Assembly: GCF_902498195.1 (NCBI RefSeq)
Contig: NZ_CABVIY010000004.1
Coordinates: forward strand, 496,001-560,000
Origin: Pseudomonas fluorescens
Lineage (GTDB): Bacteria; Pseudomonadota; Gammaproteobacteria; Pseudomonadales; Pseudomonadaceae
Direction of reading: 5' to 3'
DNA: 64,000 bases
Shown: positions 34,128-42,685 of the stretch, in pieces
Numbering within the stretch: position 1 is the first letter of the stretch
Layout: each line of letters opens with the position of its first letter
Notes under the pieces: model-generated
Told to the model about the DNA's origin: nothing
The model's database searches: none
The model's input: only the letters and a program-made list of their open reading frames with translations
Made by a program: the position numbers and the translations under genes

Positions 34128-34457
34128 ATGCGCAATATATGGATCGTACTGATCTCGGTGGGTGTCGCGGGCCTTGCCGTATGTGCCCAGGCCAAGGAAC
34201 TGATGCCTAATGATCGTTACATGTGTAGTTGGGGCGCGGGGACGGCCGCTAGAGCGCAGGAACTGAAGTTATCCGGGGTTTCGTTATATGCCGCGCGGCA
34301 GAAAATCCAGTCGTACAAGTTTGCCAAGTCGTGGATGCGGATGATGGCCATGGGGATTACCGAGCAGACTTATGACAGCCCTACGCGGTATAAGCCGGCG
34401 GCGGTTCGGGAGAGTTTTTATGAGGATTGTGTGAGGTATAAGTTGGCGCGTAAGTGA
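34128..34457 (+). CDS. Hypothetical small secreted protein
   Basis: 109 residues with a clear signal peptide (cleavage after VCAQA) and a mature domain of about 87 residues with two cysteines, in MCSWGAG and YEDCVRY, which may form a disulfide. No family recognised. It is divergent from the antiporter-decarboxylase operon and immediately precedes the second nested palindromic element. No ribosome site stands out. Confidence 0.65.
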   Translation: MRNIWIVLISVGVAGLAVCAQAKELMPNDRYMCSWGAGTAARAQELKLSGVSLYAARQKIQSYKFAKSWMRMMAMGITEQTYDSPTRYKPAAVRESFYEDCVRYKLARK

Positions 34458-34477
34458 GGGATTGGGGATTGGGGGGC

Positions 34478-35220
34478 ATATCCATTTCTTCGGTTACGGC
34501 GGCTGGCGGTTTCGCTCTTACAGCGAGTTACTTGGAGAAGCGCCAAGTAACCAAGCGCTTTTGCCCCTTTCGTTCGGTGCCTCGCTAAGGCTCGGCATGC
34601 CCTCGCTTCGGTCCTGCTCCGTGGGTCGCCGCGATGGGCCATCCCTGGCCCAGCGCGGCTAAACCGGCATCCATGCCGGTTTACCCACTGCGCAGAACCT
34701 GCGCTCGGCCTCACGAGGGGGCAAGAAGATCAAAAGCCAAAGCAAAAGCGAGGCGGCCTTAAAGCCGACCTGCTTTTCGCTGGTGTACGCAATCCCCTGT
34801 AGGAGCGAGCATGCTCGCGATGGTCGTCAACGATGACGCGGGCTGTCTGAATGAACGCGGTGTCTGGGCGTTCATCGCGAGCATGCTCGCTCCTACAGTG
34901 GATCGGGGCCCCAGCCAAAGCCAGGTCGGCTTTCAGGCCGCCTCGCTTTGGCTTTTGATTTTGATCTGGGCGCCCCGTTAAACCACGCTGGCCGAACGCA
35001 GGCATTGCTCCGTGGGTAAACCGGCAGGACGCCGGTTTAGCCGCGCTGGGCCAGGGACGGCCCATCGCGGCGACCCACGGAGCAATGCCTTCGTTCGGGC
35101 ATGCCGAGCCCAAGCGAGGCACCGAGTGGTGGGGCAAGAGCGCTTGGTTACTTGGCGCTTTTCCAAGTAACCCGCTGTAAAAGCGGAACCAATAGCCGCC
35201 GTTACCGCAGCAACGGATAT
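34478..35220. mobile_element. Nested palindromic repeat element, copy 2
   Basis: 743 bp, ATATCC at the left and GGATAT at the right. The outer arms of roughly 200 bp include the AAGTAACCAAGCGCTTTTGC pair and the CGTGGGTCGCCGCGATGGGC pair. Inner arms are AGCCAAAGCAAAAGCGAGGC against its complement, and a REPIN lies at the centre. Nucleotide identity with copy 1 is visibly high along most of its length. A sub-block around 34981-35035 is extra relative to copy 1. No transposase is encoded. The 34458-35428 gap contains nothing else except a single REP. Confidence 0.78.
34798..34897. repeat. REPIN at the centre of palindromic element copy 2
   Basis: Inverted pair of the variant REP TGTAGGAGCGAGCATGCTCG at the middle of the larger palindrome. 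Confidence 0.88.
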
Positions 35221-35233
35221 GTACGTATGTACG

Positions 35234-35258
35234 CCTTCGCGAGCAAGCCCGCTCCCAC
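35234..35258. repeat. Single REP sequence
   Basis: One unpaired copy, TTCGCGAGCAAGCCCGCTCC, just right of palindromic element copy 2. Confidence 0.8.
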
Positions 35259-35428
35259 CCGGATTCGCACAAACCCCACATCCCCACCCTGAACAAAAAG
35301 GCGGCTTTGTCGGATCAGGCACCCGGTTGTGCAGCGACGTCTATATTGAATGACTGGCATCAGGCCCGACGGCCGCTTTTCTGATTCACCTGAAAGTGCA
35401 TAAACCTCATTTCAATCAGGAGAACATC

Positions 35429-35845
35429 ATGACCCAGCTCGACAAAGTCCTGTACACCGCCAAAACCCACACCACGGGCGGCCGGGACGGCGCGTCCAAA
35501 AGCTCGGACGGCATTCTCGATGTCAAACTGTCGTCCCCGGGCACGGGGGGCGGTGGCACCAACCCGGAGCAACTGTTCGCCGCCGGTTGGTCAGCGTGCT
35601 TTATCGGCGCGATGGGCGTCGCGGCCAAGGAACTGAAAGTGACCCTGCCCAAGGACGTGGCCGTCGACACCGAAGTCGACCTGGGCACCAATGAAGGAGG
35701 CTACCTGCTGCAGGCTCGGCTGAATGTCAGCCTGCCGGGGCTCGATCGCGAAACCGCGCAGAAACTCGTCGATACCGGGCACAAATACTGCCCGTATTCG
35801 AAAGCCACGCGTAACAACATCAACGCGGTGGTCAAGCTCGTCTGA
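35429..35845 (+). CDS. ohr: Organic hydroperoxide resistance protein (OsmC/Ohr family)
   Basis: 138 residues of the Ohr branch: VLYTAKTHTTGGRDG at the N terminus and the two redox cysteines C57 (GWSACFIGAM) and C121 (KYCPYSKAT). Ohr reduces organic and lipid hydroperoxides using a dihydrolipoyl-type donor. The start at MTQLDKVLYT has CAGGAGAAC upstream. No OhrR gene or obvious OhrR operator is adjacent, so its control is unclear. Confidence 0.93.
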   Translation: MTQLDKVLYTAKTHTTGGRDGASKSSDGILDVKLSSPGTGGGGTNPEQLFAAGWSACFIGAMGVAAKELKVTLPKDVAVDTEVDLGTNEGGYLLQARLNVSLPGLDRETAQKLVDTGHKYCPYSKATRNNINAVVKLV

Positions 35846-35858
35846 GTTCAAACAAGAA

Positions 35859-35900
35859 TGGTCCTGGCGACCGATTTCACAAGTAGCGCCGCCAGGGCCA
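35859..35900. terminator. Hairpin after ohr, near-copy of the hairpin at 37226
   Basis: TGGTCCTGGCG pairs with CGCCAGGGCCA (one G-U). Its left half, GGTCCTGGCGACCGATTTC, is almost identical to the hairpin at 37226, which has GGTCCTGGCGACCGGTTTC. Confidence 0.6.
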
Positions 35901-36543
35901 GTATTGTTTCGGTTTAAACACTTTCATTAATGACTTCATCGCAAAGTTTATTTGCCGTGCGTGATAGGTGTGCGTTTGTACTGGCGTGACTTGATATAAA
36001 GGATCCAATCTCGGCAAAAATAGTATGACTGTTTTGAACGATGGGTCGTGGGTGATAGTTGCTCCACTCATACCGGGGTTTTTTGCTCGTATGGCAACTA
36101 ACGGATCCAATCAGTCATGTCGATTGTCATCTAAGTCAACCAGCCCAGTTGGCATGGGCATCGACACAAAAGTTGAAGGGAAAATGCCGTTCCCATTGGC
36201 CCTTACACCAGCGACCGCCTGTCGGTGGCCTGATCGAAAAATGAACATTCCGGGGCTGCGGCCCTCAGATTCTGCAGCACGTCAGCCCATGACCTGCTGT
36301 TGAAGTCGTAATGCCGAAGTGAACCGAACCTCAAATGCATTGAATGCAATTGGGGATTTTTTTACCCGGAATTTGAGAGGTGCTCACTCAGTAATCATCG
36401 ATTTCCTTACCCGTTCAATAGGGCACTCAATAACTAACCTATTGTCTGGATTTCTTGTATGAGCAAGGTCGTGCAGGTTGTTTAAAACAAATGTCCTGTA
36501 GATTGGCCGATCTGTACTATCGAATAAGGTGGAGATAATACCC
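35901..36543. other. AT-rich region without convincing genes
   Basis: About 640 bp of visibly lower GC than its surroundings. Short open frames exist (for example 36025-36303 on the plus strand) but lack ribosome sites, recognisable domains and GC-rich third positions. It may be a long leader of the following membrane protein gene, or remnant foreign DNA. No RNA gene was recognised. Confidence 0.5.
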
Positions 36544-37200
36544 GTGGCGATAAATACAATTATGAGCCTGATCGAACATAAAGAATTCATGGAGTTTTTG
36601 CGACTGGGCGTTCTTTACGTTCATCTGGTCGCCTGTTGCGTGGCGATAGGCCTGGTGCTGACCAGTGATATGGCGATGGTCAGGGACATGTTGAAGCGCA
36701 AGGCCCTCACTGAGCATGATCATGCGCACATGGAGAGTCTTCAGCGATCTGTCGTGATGGCGTTGATCGGTCTATGGGTGACGGGCGCGGCCATTATCGG
36801 CATCGATTACCTGGGCAAGGGCATGGAGTACTTCATGAACCCCAAGCTGCACGCCAAGGTGATTATTGTCCTGCTGCTGACCTACAACGGCATCGTGCTG
36901 CATCGCCTGGTATTGCCTGCCCTGCAAAAGGCCGGCTCGTTGCTCGAACTCGGCTTCAGTGCGCGGATGCTGGCGCTGTTTTGTGGTTCGCTGTCCGCGG
37001 TGTCCTGGATGTATGCCGCCTTGCTCGGTGTCGGGCGTCCGCTGGCCTGGAAATATTCGCTCTCCGAACTGTTGATGGCGTATCCGGTGCTGATTGTCCT
37101 GGGCTTCCTGACGATGCTGGCGTTGACGCAACGCGCCAAGCGCCAGGGCTCGTTCATGGCGCCGCAGTGGGCCACTGCGGGGGCGCAGCCGGCCGCTTAG
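36544..37200 (+). CDS. Integral membrane protein, unknown function
   Basis: 218 residues with about five or six hydrophobic helices and an early loop of charged residues (MLKRKALTEHDHAHMESLQR). No family recognised with confidence; several conserved-looking His residues in helices (LYVHLVACC, KLHAKVIIVL, IVLHRLVLP) could bind haem or metal. The GTG at 36544 has an excellent AAGGTGGAG site; an ATG at 36562 is an alternative. It is isolated between two nearly identical hairpins and preceded by AT-rich DNA, which suggests acquisition. Confidence 0.7.
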   Translation: MAINTIMSLIEHKEFMEFLRLGVLYVHLVACCVAIGLVLTSDMAMVRDMLKRKALTEHDHAHMESLQRSVVMALIGLWVTGAAIIGIDYLGKGMEYFMNPKLHAKVIIVLLLTYNGIVLHRLVLPALQKAGSLLELGFSARMLALFCGSLSAVSWMYAALLGVGRPLAWKYSLSELLMAYPVLIVLGFLTMLALTQRAKRQGSFMAPQWATAGAQPAA

Positions 37201-37220
37201 GTTCAGGCTGGCGCTGAGAT

Positions 37221-37267
37221 AAAAAAGGTCCTGGCGACCGGTTTCGGGAGCAACGTCGCCAGGACCT
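37221..37267 (-). terminator. Rho-independent terminator of the LOG gene (possibly bidirectional)
   Basis: Perfect 13-bp stem AGGTCCTGGCGAC/GTCGCCAGGACCT, followed on the minus strand by six T residues. It lies nine bases after the LOG family stop codon and 20 bp after the convergent membrane protein gene. Confidence 0.9.
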
Positions 37268-37275
37268 GAAAACGT

Positions 37276-37878
37276 TCAAATGGCGGGAGCCGGCCCGATC
37301 CACTTGGTGACGGTCGGTGCTTGCCAGCGTTCAAGCGCATCGATCAGCGCCGATGGATCAGTGTCGAAAATCAGCATCGCGCTGTGTTCGGCCTTCATGA
37401 ACCCTTCCTTCACCGCATGGTCGAGCAGGCTGCGCACCGGGTCGAAAAAACCGCCGATGTTCAGGCACGCAACGCCTTTGTGGTGTTCGCCCAACTGCGT
37501 CAGCGTCGCCGCTTCAAACAATTCCTCGAAGGTCCCCAGTCCGCCGGGCAAGGCAATGAACGCATCGGCGCATTCGCTCATGCGCGTCTTGCGGCTGCGC
37601 ATGTCCGGCGTCACTTCAATGCGGGCCAGCCCTGCGTGCGCATGCCCGAGTTCGAACAGCAGACGAGTGATGATGCCGTCGACCTGGCCGCCCTCGGCGA
37701 GCACGCTGTCGGCGATGACGCCCATCAAGCCCTTGTGAGTGCCGCCGTACACCAGGCGCAAACCGCGCCGGGCGATTTCCCGGCCCAGGGCGCGGGCGCC
37801 TTCGACATAGGCGGGGTTGAAGCCGTCGTTAGAGCCGCAGAACACGGCAATGCTGCGCAGGGGCGTCGCGTGGATCAT
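37276..37878 (-). CDS. LOG-family protein (TIGR00730)
   Basis: 200 residues with a Rossmann fold: VFCGSNDGFNPAYVEGA at the N terminus and the signature LPGGLGTFEELFEA. LOG enzymes remove ribose 5-phosphate from cytokinin nucleotides or from purine monophosphates. The start at MIHATPLRSIAVFCG has AGGAGAAAC upstream. It is followed closely on the same strand by nothing and preceded by an azoreductase gene 25 bp away, so the two are probably cotranscribed. Confidence 0.88.
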   Translation of the reverse strand: MIHATPLRSIAVFCGSNDGFNPAYVEGARALGREIARRGLRLVYGGTHKGLMGVIADSVLAEGGQVDGIITRLLFELGHAHAGLARIEVTPDMRSRKTRMSECADAFIALPGGLGTFEELFEAATLTQLGEHHKGVACLNIGGFFDPVRSLLDHAVKEGFMKAEHSAMLIFDTDPSALIDALERWQAPTVTKWIGPAPAI

Positions 37879-37903
37879 TGAGTTTCTCCTGTGGTGGACG
37901 GGT

Positions 37904-38536
37904 TCAGGCCGGCACGGGTGCGGCACTGGAAAAATACTGCGCTGCTTCCCGCGCGGTTTTTTCCCGGCTGGCCTTCAAGGCATCCGGTTTCTGACCGGTC
38001 CCTTCCACCGAGAAAAATGTCACGTCGCGCAAGCCGATGCTCGCCAGCACGGCCTTGAGCCAGGGTCGCAGGAAGTCCGGTTGCTGGGCGTTGACCCCGC
38101 TGAAGGTGCCCCCCGAAGCGATGGCGACGTACACCGGCCGGTCGTGCAGGGCGCCGACCTTGCCTTCAGCGGTGATGCGAAAGGTCCGGTCGGCCTGGAT
38201 CACATGGTCGAGCCAGGCCTTCAGTGCCGAGGGCACCATCAGGTTGTGCATGGGGGTGGCGATCACCACGCAGTCGGCTTTTTCCAGTTCGCGGATCAAC
38301 TGCTCGGACCGCAGCAGGGCGCCTGTGGCGGCATGGCTGCCCGACGTCTCGCGCCGCTTGCTCACCGCTTCGGCATAGTCGGCATCGATATGCGCAAGCC
38401 CGCTGACGCCGCGTTCGGTGATGATGAAATCGCCACCGCGGTGGCTGTCGATCAGGTGATTGATGAGGGTCTGCGAGAGCCGGTAACTCTCGGAGGCTGT
38501 CCCTCGCGGGCTGCAGATCACGCGCAATATTTTCAT
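37904..38536 (-). CDS. FMN-dependent NADH azoreductase/quinone reductase (AzoR-like)
   Basis: 210 residues with a flavodoxin-like fold; the FMN phosphate loop is SPRGTASESYRLSQTL near the N terminus, with TPMHNLMVPSALKAWLDHV and ASGGTFSG typical of AzoR. These enzymes reduce quinones and azo dyes by two electrons and protect against thiol and quinone stress. The ATG at 38536 was chosen because homology begins at MKILRVICS. It heads a two-gene unit with the LOG gene. Confidence 0.9.
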   Translation of the reverse strand: MKILRVICSPRGTASESYRLSQTLINHLIDSHRGGDFIITERGVSGLAHIDADYAEAVSKRRETSGSHAATGALLRSEQLIRELEKADCVVIATPMHNLMVPSALKAWLDHVIQADRTFRITAEGKVGALHDRPVYVAIASGGTFSGVNAQQPDFLRPWLKAVLASIGLRDVTFFSVEGTGQKPDALKASREKTAREAAQYFSSAAPVPA

Positions 38537-38648
38537 GGGAGCCTTGGATGTTGGTGAGGACAAGGCCTGCATGATGTCGCCGCTTGGCCCTGTGCCAAAG
38601 AGCCAAGAATTGCCTGCGTGTATGGACCATGAGTGAGAGCGGGCAGGC

Positions 38649-40067
38649 TCAGAGCAGCGCGAGGATGCGTTTGCCCAACTGCTCGGCGCTGGCTTGGGAG
38701 TCGATGTTGGCGAAGCCGAGCATCAGGCCGCTATGGGTCTGGGGGCCGATGCAACAGGCGCTCAAGGGCTCGGCGTAGATCCCCGCCTGCAGCAGGCGCT
38801 CGACCAGCGCGCGGTCCGGTTGCGGCCGGGTCAATCGCAGGATCAGGTGCATGCCGCCGGGCTGCGCGTCGATGCGAATGTGCTCGCCCAAGGCATCGCC
38901 CAGGCCCCTGACGGCGGCCTCGCGGCGCTCGCCGTAGAGTTTGCGCATGCGCTGGATGTGCCGGGCGAAATGGCCCTCGGTCACAAAGGTCGTGACGATC
39001 GCCTGGGTGAGTTCCGGGCAGCCGCCGAGGAAGGTCTGGCTGACATGCTCGAAGCGTTCGACCTGGGCCGCCGGCACCACCAGGTAAGCCAGGCGGATGC
39101 CCGGAAACAACACTTTGCTGAACGTGCCGGCATAGAGCACGCGCCCCTCGCGGTCCAGGCTTTTCAGCGCGGGCAGCGGCCGGCTGACGTAGCGGTATTC
39201 GCCGTCGTAGTCATCCTCGATGATCCAGGCCTGCTCGCGGCTCGCCCACTCCAGCAGTGCCAGGCGTCGCGGCAAAGTCAGCGACATGCACAGCGGGCTC
39301 TGGTGCGCGGGCGTGACGATCGCGGCACGCGCGTTCGGCGAGTGGTTGATGCCTTGCGCGACGTCCATGCCGTCCTGATCGACAGCAACAGGCTCGATGG
39401 CAATCTGCAAATAGTCGAGCAACTGGCGGGTAGGGGGGTAGCCGGGATTTTCCACGAGCACGCGATCGCCCGCCTGGAGCAAGGCGTGGACGATCAGGGT
39501 CAGGGTGTTGCGATAGCCCGAGGTCACGAACACCTGGGCAGGCTGGCAACTGATGCCACGCGCCACTTGCAGGTAGCTGGCAATTGCATTGCGCAGCGAC
39601 TCCAGGCCTTGTGCCGACGGATTGGCCATGTCCGGGACCCGCGTGGCGCGCACGCAGCGTGCACCGATCTGCGCCCAGATCTTGCGCGGAAATTCATCCA
39701 GCGCCGGCAGGGCCATTTGAAACGGCAGCACCGGCGCCTTGTGCCGCACCGAGGTGCCGGCCGATGGACTCAAGGTGGACTCGGCGCGGGTCGACGCCGG
39801 CCGCAGGTTCAGCCCGGCGGCCACCACCGTGCCGGCCTGGCCACGGGACTGGATGTAACCCTCCGCCGTCAGCAGCGAGTACGCAGTATCGACAGTGCCC
39901 CGGGCCACCCCAAGCTCTTTGGCCAGTGCCCGGGCCGCAGGAATGCGTTCGCCCGGCGCGAGTACGCCGTCGCTGATCGCGCCGCGAAACCGCCAGTAGA
40001 TTTGCCGGTAGATCGGTTCCTTCGAGGTGGGGTCCAGGGGCGACAGGCTGTTGAGGGGCTGGGTCAC
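38649..40067 (-). CDS. MocR/PdxR-type GntR regulator with aminotransferase-like domain
   Basis: 472 residues: an N-terminal GntR winged helix (about 15-85, ARALAKELGVARGTVDTAYS) fused to a fold-type I aminotransferase-like domain (about 120-470) with the PLP lysine in AGTFSKVLFPGIRL. Such regulators sense PLP or an aminated ligand. The GTG at 40067 has GGAG eight bases upstream. It is divergent from an AhpD-like and SMR transporter gene pair, its presumed targets. Confidence 0.88.
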   Translation of the reverse strand: MTQPLNSLSPLDPTSKEPIYRQIYWRFRGAISDGVLAPGERIPAARALAKELGVARGTVDTAYSLLTAEGYIQSRGQAGTVVAAGLNLRPASTRAESTLSPSAGTSVRHKAPVLPFQMALPALDEFPRKIWAQIGARCVRATRVPDMANPSAQGLESLRNAIASYLQVARGISCQPAQVFVTSGYRNTLTLIVHALLQAGDRVLVENPGYPPTRQLLDYLQIAIEPVAVDQDGMDVAQGINHSPNARAAIVTPAHQSPLCMSLTLPRRLALLEWASREQAWIIEDDYDGEYRYVSRPLPALKSLDREGRVLYAGTFSKVLFPGIRLAYLVVPAAQVERFEHVSQTFLGGCPELTQAIVTTFVTEGHFARHIQRMRKLYGERREAAVRGLGDALGEHIRIDAQPGGMHLILRLTRPQPDRALVERLLQAGIYAEPLSACCIGPQTHSGLMLGFANIDSQASAEQLGKRILALL

Positions 40068-40289
40068 GGGCTCACTCCGGATAAAAACGCAGGCGTGGCC
40101 GCCATCGACCGTGATCGTACAAGCCCCATGGCTTTCATCCAAGGGCCATGAATCGCTTTGGAGGCTGGGCCATGAGGATGACCGACGCCACCCTCATGGC
40201 CCAATGCAAAAGCCAGAATATGGACCTTCATCGATAGACCAAGCAGGCCCACCATGGCGTCCTCCAAACAGCAAACACGAGGATTCATC

Positions 40290-40745
40290 ATGACTCAACG
40301 TATCGACTACGCCAGCGCTGCCCCTGAAGGTTACAAGGCATTCGGCAATGTGTACGGCTATCTGCTCAAGACCGGCCTGCACGCCGAGCTGATCGATCTG
40401 GTTTACCTGCGGGTTTCGCAAATCAACGGCTGCGCGTTTTGCATCGACATGCATTCGCGGGATTTGATCAAGCTCGGTGTCGCGGTGGAAAAACTGGTGC
40501 TGGTGCCTGTGTGGCACGACGCCGGGAGCGTCTTCACCCCACGTGAACGTGTGGCCCTGGCGTGGGCCGAGGCGGTCACCCGGGTGGCCGAAACCGGCGT
40601 TCCCGATGCCGCCTATGCGGCGGTGGCGGCCGAGTTCAGCGAAAAGGAACTGGCGGACCTGACCTACGCCATCGGCTTGATGAACGCCTTCAATCGCTTC
40701 GGCGTGGCGTTCCGCTCGACACCGGCGGCCGCTGAAAAAGCCTGA
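40290..40745 (+). CDS. Carboxymuconolactone decarboxylase/AhpD-like protein
   Basis: 151 residues, all-helical CMD family. The AhpD-type redox motif GCAFCIDMHS (C48, C51, H55) is intact, so it is likely an alkylhydroperoxidase-like or thiol-reducing protein rather than a true decarboxylase. The ATG at 40290 follows CGAGGATTC. It is divergent from the MocR-type regulator and precedes the SMR gene. Confidence 0.9.
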   Translation: MTQRIDYASAAPEGYKAFGNVYGYLLKTGLHAELIDLVYLRVSQINGCAFCIDMHSRDLIKLGVAVEKLVLVPVWHDAGSVFTPRERVALAWAEAVTRVAETGVPDAAYAAVAAEFSEKELADLTYAIGLMNAFNRFGVAFRSTPAAAEKA

Positions 40746-40759
40746 ACCTAACGCTCGCT

Positions 40760-40781
40760 CGCCCGGCACTCCTGCCGGGCG
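40760..40781 (+). terminator. 9-bp-stem hairpin between AhpD-like and SMR genes
   Basis: CGCCCGGCA pairs perfectly with TGCCGGGCG around a 4-nt loop; there is no T-run. It may attenuate or end the AhpD-like transcript. Confidence 0.45.
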
Positions 40782-40806
40782 AATCCACCTGACGGAGCAA
40801 TCACAC

Positions 40807-41127
40807 ATGGCCTGGGCACTGCTGGGTATCGCCGGCATTCTGGAAATCGCGTTCGCCTTCTACATGAAGAGTTCCGAAGGCTTCACACGACTGGTCCCCG
40901 GCGTCTTGACGGTCGTCACCGGCCTGTCGAGCGTCTTTCTGCTTTCACTGTCGTTGCGCACCTTGCCGGTAGGAACGGCCTACGCGGTGTGGACCGGCAT
41001 TGGCGCGGCGGGCACCGCGCTGGTCGGCATGGCGCTGCTCGGCGATTCCACGGCGCCGCTGCGGCTGCTGTGCATCGGCGTGATTCTGGCCGGTGTCATC
41101 GGGCTGAAACTGGTCTCGGCGAATTGA
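40807..41127 (+). CDS. SMR-family transporter (SugE/Gdx-like)
   Basis: 106 residues, four membrane helices. The proton/substrate-coupling glutamate is in helix 1 (GILEIAFAFYMKSSEGF), and LPVGTAYAVWTGIGAAGT in helix 3 is typical of the SugE/Gdx branch, whose studied members export guanidinium. No guanidine riboswitch was recognised in the short leader. It may share control with the AhpD-like gene through the MocR-type regulator. Confidence 0.88.
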   Translation: MAWALLGIAGILEIAFAFYMKSSEGFTRLVPGVLTVVTGLSSVFLLSLSLRTLPVGTAYAVWTGIGAAGTALVGMALLGDSTAPLRLLCIGVILAGVIGLKLVSAN

Positions 41128-41137
41128 GGCACAGGCC

Positions 41138-42235
41138 TCATTTCCCGCCCGCCGTTATCTCCTGGTAAATCGCCTGCAGGTTGGCCTTGCGTTCCTGGGT
41201 ATTGGGGTGGCGCAAGGCCGGGGACTTGACGATGTCTTCCACATCGCCCGCCATCGCTTCGGCCTGGTTGCTGGCGGCTTTTGCAGTGGGTTCGGCCTTC
41301 GCCGGCGGCAAGTCCTTGATGAAGGCGTTGATCGCCTCCGCCAGCTGCTGGCGATCGGGATAGATCCGGCTGAGCATTTTCACCGCGCACGAGTCAGCTT
41401 GCAGTTCCTGGTCGATGTGGTGGCGGGTGAACTGGCCTTTCTCCAGCTTGACCCGGTCGACCACGGCCTTGGGATTGCCCTGGGCGTTTTTCATCACCTT
41501 GAGCAACTCTGACTTGGCGCTGAAGGAATCGACCACCAGGCTCTGCATCTCCTTGGTTTCGTGCCGTTGCAACACATGGGCGATTTCGTGGGCGAGGGCA
41601 AAGTAGGCTTTTTTCTGCATCTGCGGCGTGTCCAGCAAACCCTTGTCCAGATACAGGTAACCCCCCGGCAGGGCCAGGGCGTTGTGGTTGTCGGTCCCGA
41701 CGATGAACAGCTTGAACTGATAGTCGTAGGGCTCGTGGACGCTTGCCAGAATATCGCTGAGCATCTTGTCGGCGCTCGGGTAGAACTTGCGGCCCTGCTT
41801 GCCGTCGCGGCCCAGCAACTCGCTCTCGGAAGACTGATGCTGGCGCTCGGCGTACATCACCTCGGCGCTCATGGGCATCCAGTTCAATTGCTTGGCCGCC
41901 AGTTTTGCCGACTCGCCGAGTTTGTCGCTGCTGGCCGCCGCTTGCGAACCGCCGCCGCCGAGCAGCCTGCTCAGCTGTCCGGGCACGGCCTTGAGTCCTT
42001 CCTGCATGCCGAACACCGTGAGCGAGGCGAAGTTATCGGTCAGCCGGTACGGCTGCACCAGATCGGCACAATGCCGGTCGAGGACGACAAGCGCCCGGGG
42101 CGGCAGGCTGTCGAAGTCCTTGATGTGTTGCGGATTGTCCTGGCTGCTGAAGGGGTTGGACAGTTTCGGGGTGCTGCAGGCACTGGCCAGTATCGCCAGC
42201 GCCAGCACCCCGTGCAGGGCCACGCGCGCATTCAT
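41138..42235 (-). CDS. M48-family metalloprotease lipoprotein
   Basis: 365 residues with a lipoprotein signal (LASAC, C20) and the zinc protease motif HEIAH (H216, E217, H220). The third ligand region is probably QELQADSCAV. It resembles periplasmic Zn peptidases of the BepA/LoiP type that act on outer membrane proteins, but carries no clear TPR tail. It is the last gene of a three-gene unit with a small secreted protein and a CHASE2 protein. Confidence 0.88.
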   Translation of the reverse strand: MNARVALHGVLALAILASACSTPKLSNPFSSQDNPQHIKDFDSLPPRALVVLDRHCADLVQPYRLTDNFASLTVFGMQEGLKAVPGQLSRLLGGGGSQAAASSDKLGESAKLAAKQLNWMPMSAEVMYAERQHQSSESELLGRDGKQGRKFYPSADKMLSDILASVHEPYDYQFKLFIVGTDNHNALALPGGYLYLDKGLLDTPQMQKKAYFALAHEIAHVLQRHETKEMQSLVVDSFSAKSELLKVMKNAQGNPKAVVDRVKLEKGQFTRHHIDQELQADSCAVKMLSRIYPDRQQLAEAINAFIKDLPPAKAEPTAKAASNQAEAMAGDVEDIVKSPALRHPNTQERKANLQAIYQEITAGGK

Positions 42236-42262
42236 GGGGTATCCCCGACAGGTGCATGCCTG

Positions 42263-42685
42263 TCATTTGAGCTGTTGCTTGAGCTGGTTGATGCGCAAGT
42301 CCCTGGCGCTGTAGTAACCCTCTTCGTCGAGGACCGCGGCTTCATACACCAGCCGACGGGTCGGGTCGGACACCTCCTTCTTAATCTTATCCAGACGTGG
42401 GCGCACTTCAGGGTCGGCCTGGGCCTTGGCCAGATTGGCCTGGGCTTCCTGGGCGTTGAAGGGGCGGTCTTCTTCGAGTTTGCGGCCGCCGGTCTTGTGG
42501 GTGCTGAGCAACCTGTTGATCACGGACATCAGGGTGCCGCAATCGGTCTGCTCCTTTTCCTCGCGGATGCGTTGCAGGCTGGCTTGTTGCACGTCCTGCA
42601 GACCTTGGCAGTCCTGGGCCATGGTTGACACCGAGGCAGGCAGCAGCAGGGTGGCGATGGTGAGTTTGCAGCAGAAAGCATTCAT
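42263..42685 (-). CDS. Hypothetical secreted protein
   Basis: 140 residues with a signal peptide (cleavage near STMAQ) and a charged, mostly helical mature domain with two cysteines (about C25 and C48), possibly bridged. No family recognised. The start at MNAFCCKLT overlaps the end of the CHASE2 gene by 4 bp, and the M48 protease gene follows after 27 bp, so the three products likely work together in the envelope. Confidence 0.7.
   Translation of the reverse strand: MNAFCCKLTIATLLLPASVSTMAQDCQGLQDVQQASLQRIREEKEQTDCGTLMSVINRLLSTHKTGGRKLEEDRPFNAQEAQANLAKAQADPEVRPRLDKIKKEVSDPTRRLVYEAAVLDEEGYYSARDLRINQLKQQLK

Noticed and set aside
36025..36303. Possible 92-residue protein in the AT-rich gap.
   Set aside because: No ribosome site, no recognisable domain, and composition unlike the neighbouring genes.
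40745..40806. Guanidine riboswitch before the SugE/Gdx-like gene.
   Set aside because: The leader is only about 60 bp and contains just a simple 9-bp hairpin without guanidine aptamer motifs.
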